Positions 1 to 6,582 of a stretch of 10,517 nucleotides of DNA are shown here, piece after piece (position 1 is the first letter of the stretch; every line of letters begins with the position of its first letter). Made by a program: the position numbers and the translations under genes. Where the stretch lies: NCBI GenBank assembly GCA_012267605.1, contig JAAXGF010000353.1, forward strand, positions 1 to 10,517, given 5' to 3'. The DNA comes from Alphaproteobacteria bacterium (lineage in GTDB: Bacteria; Pseudomonadota; Alphaproteobacteria; JAAXGF01). Below the pieces are notes generated by a model. It ran no database searches and was not told the DNA's origin. It worked only from the letters and a program-made list of their open reading frames with translations.

Positions 1-358
1 GAGTTGCGGAAGTCGGGATAGCGTGACAAACCCGCAGCCAATTTCGAGCGAAACGCAAGCCGCCCTTTTCGCCCTCGTCTCGGAGACATAGAGTTCTAAG
101 CCCGCCGCCTTGATTCAGAGCGGCGGAATGTTGATCCATTAAATCTGACAGTTTCCGTGAGGTCCCGGTATACCCGGGCCACTCCACGCTTTTCCGTAGT
201 ACTTCCGGCACGACAGCTATAGCCGAGGCAAACGGCACCGAGATGCCGTAAGTTCGAATAGGTCGCCCCCAACGCGCTAGTATTCACGGTACCACCGGCG
301 TTATGGTAGAAAGTTCGGAAATCTCCGACACGCGGCCACAAATCCCACAACGATCGTC
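1..358. other. Left-edge stretch with no recognised gene
   Basis: I see no convincing gene here. Two short frames stay open to the left edge: plus-strand 2-91 (ends in TAG at 89-91) and minus-strand from an ATG at 139 running off the edge (46 codons). Neither has a good ribosome binding site or a product I recognise, so either could be chance or the tip of a neighbouring gene. An imperfect GC-rich inverted repeat centred on GGTATACC lies near 164-178. No FNR/NnrR-type dyad (TTGAT-N4-ATCAA) was found upstream of nnrS by eye; TTGATCCATTAAA at 131-143 has only the left half-site. Confidence 0.5.
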
Positions 359-1558
359 ATGGCGAAGCGAAATACGATCGCACCAATTGATGGAATGGCG
401 GTGTTTGCCTACGGATTCCGTCCGTTCTTTCTTCTTGCCGGCATTTACGCCGCCCTCGTGGTTCCCCTTTGGCTGAGCACCCACCTTGGCGCCCCATGGT
501 GGGCCACCACTTGGCCAAGCGGATTTTGGCACGCGCACGAAATGGTTTTTGGATTTGCCACCGCCGCCATCGCCGGTTTCCTGCTGACCGCCGTCCCCAG
601 TTGGACAGGAACTCCGCCCCACACGGGCGTTTCATTGGCGCGCCTGGTTGGACTGTGGGTGGCGGGACGAGTAGCGATGTGGATGACCGGCATAGCACCC
701 GCTTGGCTGGTCGGAGCGATAGACATAATTTTTCTGCCCGCCCTGGCATGGGCCATCATGGGGCCACTCAACACGGTGAAAGGCCCACGAAATCGGGTTT
801 TTTTGATCTTCATCGGTTTGCTCACGGTGGCCAACGGGCTGACTCATCTCGCGGCCCACGGATGCATCAGCCCAATCTTGGGCAGCGAATTGGCGATCGA
901 CGTTCTCGCGATCATGATCGCGATCATCGGCGGCAGGGTAATTCCCGCCTTTACCACCAACGCCCTGGCGGCGAACGGACGCGAGGACGCGGTTCGCCCA
1001 ACCCCATCATGGGACGTCCTTGCACCGATACTGGTGGGGGTGACCGCGTTGGCCGACGTGGGGCGCAACCTATGGCCAGAGTATACGCCAGTCGCCGGAA
1101 TCGTGGCTCTGGTCGCCGCCTATGTCAACGGATGGCGGATGGCGGGATGGGCAACCTGGCACTGCAGAGGCAAATCGATTCTCTGGGTGCTCCATTTGGG
1201 CTATGCCTGGCTTGTCGCGGGATTGGCAGCGAAGGGCTTGGCCTCATTTGGTTGGATCGACTCTACCGCCGCTATCCACGCCCTCGGTGTCGGAATGATT
1301 GGAACCATGCCACTCGCGATCATGTCACGCGCCTCTTTGGGTCACACCGGCCGACCCCTGATCGCCGCGCGGGCAATCACTTTTGCATACGTACTTGTAA
1401 CCCTCGCCGCCTTGGCTCGCATCTGGGCGGCAGATACCAACGAACCGATATTGTTCTTAGTCGCCGCCGCAGCAGCTTGGACAACCGCGTTTACCGCGTT
1501 CAGCCTTGTTTATTGGCCAATCCTTACGCGGCCACGCATTGATGGGAGGTCAGGGTAA
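359..1558 (+). CDS. nnrS: NnrS family membrane protein (nitric oxide stress / denitrification accessory)
   Basis: This is a complete 399-residue polytopic inner-membrane protein of the NnrS family, haem- and copper-containing proteins that reduce damage from nitric oxide. Family landmarks are in order: GFRPFF at residues 19-24, FWHAHEM at 56-62 (two histidines, likely metal/haem ligands), THLAAHG at 162-168, GGRVIPAFTTN at 191-201, HALGVGMIG at 307-315, MSRASLGHTGR at 322-332, and the C-terminal RPRIDG. About a dozen hydrophobic segments fill the rest and the length is normal for the family. The ATG at 359 starts exactly where the family N-terminus begins, but no clear Shine-Dalgarno precedes it (GATCGTC), so initiation may be weak or leaderless. 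A T7 run at 798-804 (codons about 147-149) is in frame. The gene converges on nnrU with a 38-base gap, which fits shared NO-related function although the two are not co-transcribed. Family assignment is firm; the physiological role is inferred from the family. Confidence 0.93.
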   Translation: MAKRNTIAPIDGMAVFAYGFRPFFLLAGIYAALVVPLWLSTHLGAPWWATTWPSGFWHAHEMVFGFATAAIAGFLLTAVPSWTGTPPHTGVSLARLVGLWVAGRVAMWMTGIAPAWLVGAIDIIFLPALAWAIMGPLNTVKGPRNRVFLIFIGLLTVANGLTHLAAHGCISPILGSELAIDVLAIMIAIIGGRVIPAFTTNALAANGREDAVRPTPSWDVLAPILVGVTALADVGRNLWPEYTPVAGIVALVAAYVNGWRMAGWATWHCRGKSILWVLHLGYAWLVAGLAAKGLASFGWIDSTAAIHALGVGMIGTMPLAIMSRASLGHTGRPLIAARAITFAYVLVTLAALARIWAADTNEPILFLVAAAAAWTTAFTAFSLVYWPILTRPRIDGRSG

Positions 1559-1596
1559 CAGTACCGGTCCGCACCATCGCGGTTTGGCGTGACCCG

Positions 1597-2262
1597 TTAA
1601 CCAGCGAGCGGGTCGTGGCCAACGACATATGCGTGTCCGAGAAGAAACCCGAGATAGACAGCCACAGTCAAGGCTACCCTGCCCCAGCCGATTTCCTGCC
1701 AAACGAACCGCTGGCGCCCTTTCAGGATCGCCGCGAAGGGCACGATACTCGTTGATTCCAAATGGGAATCCGCAGCACTTCGTCGAAGTCGCTGATTCTT
1801 TACCAACGCGACGACACAAATTACTCCCATCGCAAGGTAGAACAAGGCTCGCCGCGCATCGCCTAGGTTCAGCAAATGCAAAATGACCCAAAGCAATAAT
1901 CCGATGGTCCCGGGAAACCGGCAGATACGATAGATCCCTTGGGGCGCTCGCGGTGCCGTCGGCGTGCCGTAGGGTGTTGTCAAGCGACCGATTACGAGGA
2001 AAACCGCTACCGGCATCAGAAAGACAGCAACCCAGCGGCCAGCACCGAGAGGCTGATAGAGATCGGGACCGGACTCGACCGCGCCATACGCCCAAATAAA
2101 GACTCCCAGGGTCAATAGGGATACGAGCGCGTACACCACGTAAAACCCGGACCGCCCAAGAGAATCGACGAGCCTGGGGCGAATCGATGGCGCAGACATC
2201 GCAGCGTGGCTACCGATCAATGCGAATGAAGCGGCGATGAGCTCAAAAAATCCTTGCGGCAC
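1597..2262 (-). CDS. nnrU: NnrU family membrane protein (denitrification-associated)
   Basis: This is a small integral membrane protein of the NnrU family (about 221 residues from the chosen start), found next to nitrite/NO reductase and NnrS genes; its biochemical role is not established. The family pattern is clear: an N-terminal helix with SHAAMSAPSIRPRL, LGRSGFYVVYALVSLLTLGVFIWAYG at about 35-60, LTTPYGTP near 94-101, GIYRICRFPGTIG at 109-121, ILHLLNLGD at 127-135 and a C-terminal GHAYVVGHDPL. About six hydrophobic segments are visible. I chose the GTG at 2262 because AGGGGAA lies 5 bases upstream (2268-2274) and the family N-terminus begins there; an ATG at 2343 would add 27 non-family residues. 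The usual His of the family's RHP motif is Phe116 here. It lies 106 bases downstream of the porin on the same strand, so the two may be co-transcribed. Confidence 0.85.
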   Translation of the reverse strand: MPQGFFELIAASFALIGSHAAMSAPSIRPRLVDSLGRSGFYVVYALVSLLTLGVFIWAYGAVESGPDLYQPLGAGRWVAVFLMPVAVFLVIGRLTTPYGTPTAPRAPQGIYRICRFPGTIGLLLWVILHLLNLGDARRALFYLAMGVICVVALVKNQRLRRSAADSHLESTSIVPFAAILKGRQRFVWQEIGWGRVALTVAVYLGFLLGHAYVVGHDPLAG

Positions 2263-2267
2263 GAAAA

Positions 2268-2274
2268 TTCCCCT
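2268..2274 (-). promoter_or_regulatory. Ribosome binding site deciding the nnrU GTG start
   Basis: AGGGGAA on the minus strand sits 5 bases before the GTG at 2262. It is the best Shine-Dalgarno match near the family N-terminus and supports a GTG start over the upstream ATG at 2343. Confidence 0.6.
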
Positions 2275-2353
2275 GGTTGTTGGAGCGCGGCGCAACATAA
2301 CCGTCAACCGGCACCAAACCAAGCGGGAATGGAGAATTCCCAAACGAATCTAC

Positions 2354-2381
2354 TCTGGCGACCAAGTCTTAGACCGCCAGA
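2354..2381. repeat. Stem-loop spanning the porin stop codon
   Basis: Perfect 7-base arms (TCTGGCG at 2354-2360 and CGCCAGA at 2375-2381) enclose 14 bases that contain a smaller GTC/GAC dyad. The element covers the last codons and TAA of the porin gene. No T-run follows on either strand, so it does not look like a classic intrinsic terminator. It could stabilise the 3' end of the porin message or reduce read-through into nnrU; that is inference. Confidence 0.45.
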
Positions 2382-3787
2382 TCAGGTCGATGCGTAAATC
2401 CTAAGAAATAGTAATTATACCGCAGGGTAACCCAGAGCTTATCGACGTCGCGGCGATTTTGCGGATCGTTCTTACCACTGTCGAAGGTAGCGAAGCGAAA
2501 CTCGACCCACGCCTTGCCACCCAGTCTCGGTATCACATCGTTGAAACGCTTGGAGATCGCAAAACTGAACTCCTCACCAAGATCGGTAGAACCCTCCTCT
2601 TCCTCGAAATCGTGATACATCCCCCACACGGTGATATCGTCGAGAAAGCTGTCATGCTGAAACTCGTAGCTCACTTTGCCATAGATGTCCTGCAGACCAC
2701 CCGGCGGTGTCACGACGAGAAATTGGTCGGTTTCCCCGTTGAACGCGTGGAACGTCGCCAGCGGCGTCCTGAAGCCAACGGTATCGTTTCCGCCTAAGAC
2801 CTCATACCCGAACTTCGCCGTCAGGCCACCCCACTTCAAACCGGGATTTATGTGCCAATAGTTCTCGTCAATGTCGAAGGGATTGTTGGAAATATCGACT
2901 TGGTGGGCAAACTCTGCGGCGTAGGTCAGCGTGAGATTGTCGACCGCTTCGATCGGGTGGCTTCCCCAAACCCGCAGGCCGGTGCTGTTGGTACTGTTCG
3001 CCTTCACGGCCCCGTCTTGACTGAACTTCAAGTAGTAGTTGTAGAGAGAGAAGTTAGCAAAAGGAAACCGCGTATACTTCAAGTGCCCAACGTGTGAATC
3101 CATGTGAAAATCGCCGACCACGCTATCGTCCCCGGTGATCCTGTTGGCGTTGGCCAGGTAACCGTATGTCACCTCGGTCGTGGGTATCGTCGAGTTCTTT
3201 ACCCAGAAGCCGTCGAAGGTCTGCTCATTCTGTCGAAAACCGACATTTCCGATGAACCGGTCGTTGTCGACCTTCCAGCGGAACCGTCCGCCACGAATTT
3301 TTGTATCCGGAATGAGGCCGTCGTAGTAATCCAAATACGCTTGATTGACCTCGGTACCGTCCGGATCAGCAACCACGGGCCGGCGACCGTCCCCATTGAC
3401 CGTGTCATTGAATTTGTCACCAAATAAGTGGGCTAGGTTTTCAAATTCGCCGTAAACTTGAAAACCGGCCCAATGGCCGGTCAAATATCCAAGACGGGTA
3501 CGCAGCACGTGCGCGTAGGCATCCTGATCGAAACCGTCCTGATCGACGTTCTCGAAGCGATAGCGCATATCCAACTTGATCTTGCCGCCAACCAATGCCT
3601 GAGAAAATGATTCAAGCGTTGGCTGCGTTCCCTCGGCTGACGGTTCCTTCTCGCTACCATACCCACCGGCAGATGAACCACCATACTCCTGCGCCGAAGC
3701 GGACCCGGGCGTCCAACCGATTACCAACGCAGCAAGTACCCCAGCGGGCAAATACCCACCAAATCGAATGAAAGCCTTCTTTTCCAT
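2369..3787 (-). CDS. Alginate-export-like outer-membrane beta-barrel protein (porin)
   Basis: This is a 472-residue outer-membrane barrel resembling the alginate export family. A Sec signal peptide is plain: basic start MEKKAFIR, hydrophobic core at about 13-25 and a SASA-QE cleavage site after residue 32. A short Gly/Ser/Glu-rich linker follows (about 33-55). The barrel then begins with KIKLDMRYRFENVDQDGF and alternating aromatic strands, with family-like segments such as HVLRTRLGYLTG, EVNQAYLDYY and NDRFIGNVGFRQNEQTFDGF. It ends in strand-like sequence with LWVTLRYNYYFLGFTHRP. Start: ATG with GAGGGG about 3 bases upstream. The family includes AlgE-like exporters and many porins of unknown substrate. 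No alginate biosynthesis genes are in the window, so alginate export itself is not supported; a general or nitrogen-oxide-related solute channel is equally possible. nnrU follows 106 bases downstream. Confidence 0.75.
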   Translation of the reverse strand: MEKKAFIRFGGYLPAGVLAALVIGWTPGSASAQEYGGSSAGGYGSEKEPSAEGTQPTLESFSQALVGGKIKLDMRYRFENVDQDGFDQDAYAHVLRTRLGYLTGHWAGFQVYGEFENLAHLFGDKFNDTVNGDGRRPVVADPDGTEVNQAYLDYYDGLIPDTKIRGGRFRWKVDNDRFIGNVGFRQNEQTFDGFWVKNSTIPTTEVTYGYLANANRITGDDSVVGDFHMDSHVGHLKYTRFPFANFSLYNYYLKFSQDGAVKANSTNSTGLRVWGSHPIEAVDNLTLTYAAEFAHQVDISNNPFDIDENYWHINPGLKWGGLTAKFGYEVLGGNDTVGFRTPLATFHAFNGETDQFLVVTPPGGLQDIYGKVSYEFQHDSFLDDITVWGMYHDFEEEEGSTDLGEEFSFAISKRFNDVIPRLGGKAWVEFRFATFDSGKNDPQNRRDVDKLWVTLRYNYYFLGFTHRPDLAV

Positions 3788-4038
3788 ATTCCCCTCGTCC
3801 CGTGAGAAAATGCGAACTGCGCTACCCAGCGCAACCCCAACAGCACAACGACTGATTTTATTGTCCTTTTTCTCCCTACAATTCCCGCGGCATCTTCCCC
3901 GCGCATACTTGACAGATAGTTAATAACGAAAACATGGCCTAAAATGCTAGCAAATTGACAGACTATTTCAGTCTTGGAAGAACAGGCCATATCAGTACGT
4001 CGATCTTCCAGTAATAGAAGCGAAAGTCTCCCGCCGAC
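3788..4038 (-). promoter_or_regulatory. Probable control region of the porin gene
   Basis: This 251-base gap contains the 3' end of the EF-G-like transcript and whatever drives the porin, both on the minus strand. It carries two copies of TTGACAGA (plus-strand 3909-3916 and 3955-3962, 46 bases apart), an inner dyad AGACT-N5-AGTCT (3960-3974) and outer 7-base arms ATGGCCT (3934-3940) and AGGCCAT (3984-3990). These may be operators for a transcription factor. I could not place a convincing minus-strand -35/-10 pair, and no FNR-type dyad was seen. No intrinsic terminator for the EF-G-like gene is evident. Confidence 0.4.
3934..3990. repeat. Nested inverted repeats upstream of the porin
   Basis: The outer arms ATGGCCT/AGGCCAT (7 of 7 complementary) flank an inner dyad AGACT/AGTCT with a 5-base centre. 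The spacings between outer and inner arms are unequal (19 and 9 bases), so it is not one symmetric operator. One copy of the TTGACAGA direct repeat overlaps the inner dyad. Confidence 0.45.
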
Positions 4039-6063
4039 TCACGCCACTTCCGCCGTATCACTGTTTTGAGCCAGAACTTGGTCAGCCAAACGGCCCGTTA
4101 GCTCCGCCAGGTGATCGTAAGCCCAAGCGTAGGTGCCCACCCCGAGCGATATTGATCGTAATTCGATGATTAGGTCGTGAATTTCGGATTGCGGCATATA
4201 GGCTTCGACCGAATCCCAGCCTTTCCAATCCTCCTTCGCCTTGAACCCGAGGATTTGGCCGCGCCGACCACTGACCAACCCTAGGACCTTGTTGGTGTAT
4301 TCGTTAGGTATCGTTACGTCGACACGGAGAATCGGTTCAAGCAAGACTGGATCACACTTCGGCATACCTTCGCGCATCGCCACCTGGCCAGCTAGTTTAA
4401 ACGCTTGATCTGAGCTATCGACTGAATGAAAACTGCCGTCGGTCAAGGTGACGGAAATATCGACCACAGGGAAACCGAGAGGGCCCTTTACAAGGTAGTC
4501 GCGAACGCCGGTTTCCACTGAAGGTATGTATTGCTTGGGAACCACCCCGCCAGTGATACGGTCATCAAACTGGAATCCACTGCCCCTTGGCAGTGGCTTG
4601 ATGTCAAGATGAACATCCCCGAACATGCCATGTCCCCCCGTTTGGCGCTTGAATCGGCCGTGTTGAGACGTGGGTTTTCGAATGGCCTCTTTGTAAGGCA
4701 CCTTCGGCCGGTCGGCGGTCACCACAAGACCATATTTGTTGCGCAAACGGGCAATCGCGACTTGCAAGTGGATTTCGCCCTGTCCCCAAAGTACGTATTC
4801 CTGGGTATCGGGATTTTGTTCGACGGAAAGAGAGGGATCCTCCTCGATAACCTTCGCCACGGCCGTGCTCATCTTCACTTCATCGTCACGCTTTTCCGTT
4901 TTTATGGACATTGAATAGACCGGGGGCAAAGCTTCTGGGCGAGGAAGCGGATCTGCCGGCGCATCATTGCCCTGTACCAAGGTCTCTCCAGCGACGATGC
5001 CCTCCATGCGGCCAAGAGCGACGATCTCGCCCGCCTCCGCCTTACTCAGTTTCTCCTGCTGAATGCCCAGCATCCGGTTTACGCTGGCACAACGTACCCC
5101 GTTAAGCAAACTGCCATCAGTAATGCTGCCCCTCCAAACCCGCACCAAGGATAACTTTCCGCCGTGAGGCGTGAGGTAGGTTTTAAGGACCTGGGCCAAA
5201 ATTCCGCCAGCTTCTTCGATTCCCCGTTGTTTCGCAGTTTCGGCAGCGTCGGGAATTAGATGTACGAGATGAGTCAATAGACGCCGTACGCCGTGTTCCA
5301 GTTCCGCAGCACCTAAAAAAACCGGAACAACGGCGTTCTTCGCCACGTCGGCTTTGAAATTATCCTCGATCTGCGCCTCAGTCAGCAGGATATCCTCAAG
5401 CAACGCCTCCAAGAGAGTATCGTCAAAATCTGCGAGTGATTCCAACATTTGGGTGCGCGCTTCAGTTTCGCGTTCCTTTACCGAAGCCGGAATTTCGATT
5501 TCGGTCGAAGCCGCGTCGTCGTGATAGGCAAAGGCATGTTCGCTCGCCAAATCGACGTATCCTGTCACGCTTTCACCATCGCGGATGGGCACTTGGTGAA
5601 GTACCAATGGGCGCATGGATACGGCCTGTAGGGCTGGAATCACCGACCTAAGGAGTGCACCCGATCGATCAATCTTATTGATAAAAAGGACATGGGGAAT
5701 TTTGTGCGTGTCCAGTATGCGAAATACTGGTGCCAACATCGCCGCCCGGTCAGCGTCCGCCTCGCAAACGACCAGGGCGCCATCCACACCCATCAGCGCG
5801 TTTTGTGCCTCTGCAAGAAGCTCGATCGATCCCGGACAATCCAGAAAAGTTAGATTGACACCCTGGTAGACAATACTAGCGACAGACACTTCGACGCTCA
5901 TCTGGCGTTCGCGCGCCTCGGCTGAACCGTCACCGACGGTATTACCCTCTTTGATCTTTCCCTTCCGCGATATGGCACCAGCGACGAAGCAGAAACTTTC
6001 AAGCAACGTCGTCTTACCACTTAGTGACGGGCCAATAATGACGATGTTCTTACGTCCGCTCAT
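4039..6063 (-). CDS. EF-G-like translational GTPase (EF-G2 type)
   Basis: This is a complete 674-residue protein with the five-domain plan of elongation factor G but of a divergent EF-G-like class, shorter than canonical EF-G (about 700). The P-loop is GPSLSGKTT at residues 11-19, replacing the usual AHIDAGKTT. The switch I region reads EARERQMSVEVS (49-60) instead of ERGITI. G3 is DCPGS (75-79), so the catalytic His of DTPGH is Ser79. G4 is NKID (129-132). Domain II/III sequence follows, then a domain IV-like GRFKRQTGGHGMFGDVHLDI and GGVVPKQYIPSVE, and a domain V with YTNKVLGLVSGRRGQILGF. Start: ATG with GGGGAG 6 bases upstream. Neighbours on the same strand are 519 bases upstream (tadC) and 251 downstream (porin), so it is probably transcribed alone. 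Whether it acts in translocation, ribosome recycling or tetracycline-type protection is unknown; it is unlikely to be the housekeeping FusA because rpsL, rpsG and tuf are absent. A T7 run on the coding strand (5315-5321) is in frame. Confidence 0.88.
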   Translation of the reverse strand: MSGRKNIVIIGPSLSGKTTLLESFCFVAGAISRKGKIKEGNTVGDGSAEARERQMSVEVSVASIVYQGVNLTFLDCPGSIELLAEAQNALMGVDGALVVCEADADRAAMLAPVFRILDTHKIPHVLFINKIDRSGALLRSVIPALQAVSMRPLVLHQVPIRDGESVTGYVDLASEHAFAYHDDAASTEIEIPASVKERETEARTQMLESLADFDDTLLEALLEDILLTEAQIEDNFKADVAKNAVVPVFLGAAELEHGVRRLLTHLVHLIPDAAETAKQRGIEEAGGILAQVLKTYLTPHGGKLSLVRVWRGSITDGSLLNGVRCASVNRMLGIQQEKLSKAEAGEIVALGRMEGIVAGETLVQGNDAPADPLPRPEALPPVYSMSIKTEKRDDEVKMSTAVAKVIEEDPSLSVEQNPDTQEYVLWGQGEIHLQVAIARLRNKYGLVVTADRPKVPYKEAIRKPTSQHGRFKRQTGGHGMFGDVHLDIKPLPRGSGFQFDDRITGGVVPKQYIPSVETGVRDYLVKGPLGFPVVDISVTLTDGSFHSVDSSDQAFKLAGQVAMREGMPKCDPVLLEPILRVDVTIPNEYTNKVLGLVSGRRGQILGFKAKEDWKGWDSVEAYMPQSEIHDLIIELRSISLGVGTYAWAYDHLAELTGRLADQVLAQNSDTAEVA

Positions 6064-6582
6064 GATTTCTCCCCACGCGAACCGGCCAACGTTCCCAACT
6101 AAATATCATGGCCAAATTTTTTGAATTCCGGGCCCTTCAAACCATGGCGACCCGAGCGAATCAATCCTAACGCGTTACCTTTCGCGCCGGAAGGCCCGAC
6201 GCGAAACGACACGAATTTAGTGATACGACACGGGGCCTTGACCACGTCCCCGAAATTTCGAACCACTCATTCCTGTTCCCATCTTGACCTAACCGCGCCG
6301 AAAACGCCAGACCGCTGGTATCATGATCGGATTTCAGAACTCGACCAACTTGCATGGGGGAAGCCGCCCACGGCTAATCCTAACGAGCGTGCTACGGGGT
6401 GGTCCCGGGTCGAGAACAAATGTTCCAAGTAAACGCTACAGCGAACTTTGTGGGCGGCGGTCATCGTGTACCCACGACAATGCTTAGCGGCTAGACGCAG
6501 GGAAACGCCGACCTTTTAAATCGAAGTGGGAGGCATATGCGATGGAATCAATGAAAGACCGGCATCCGCTGGATACGCGATG
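6064..6582. other. Long intergenic gap between tadC and the EF-G-like gene
   Basis: 519 bases contain no gene I can support. The minus-strand promoter of the EF-G-like gene should lie in the left part, but I see no strong -35/-10 pair. A TTGAA-N10-TTCAA dyad (6121-6140) lies about 60-77 bases upstream of that ATG and could be an operator. A hairpin TCGTG-TACC-CACGA sits near 6463-6476 without a T-run. No tRNA was found: GGTTCGAA on the minus strand near 6257 has no pairing arms around it. A plus-strand open frame at 6121-6432 lacks a ribosome binding site and resembles no family I know. Confidence 0.5.

Noticed and set aside
906..923. Perfect 18-base palindrome TCGCGATCATGATCGCGA inside nnrS
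   Set aside because: It encodes a plain hydrophobic helix stretch (LAIMIAI) with GCG/ATC/ATG codons, and CTCGCGATCATG recurs at 1313-1324 for the same reason (LAIM). Most likely a codon-level coincidence rather than a binding site.
469..1542. Long second plus-strand open frame overlapping nnrS
   Set aside because: Its Arg/His/Gly-rich product looks like the out-of-frame shadow of nnrS, which has full family motifs in the other frame.
1559..1596. Bidirectional terminator between nnrS and nnrU
   Set aside because: Only a 4-base CCGC/GCGG stem is present, with no T-run on either strand.
3905..3945. Plus-strand sigma-70 promoter from the TTGACA at 3909
   Set aside because: No -10 at 16-18 bases spacing (ACATGG there), and no plus-strand gene lies downstream; the same holds for the TTGACA at 3955.
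6240..6275. Possible tRNA T-arm (GGTTCGAA on the minus strand)
   Set aside because: Flanking bases do not form a T-stem, and no acceptor, D or anticodon arms can be drawn.
6121..6432. Plus-strand open frame of 103 codons in the tadC/EF-G gap
   Set aside because: It would start at TTG, has no ribosome binding site, no recognisable domain or hydrophobic pattern, and Pro/Arg/Asn-rich composition typical of non-coding sequence.
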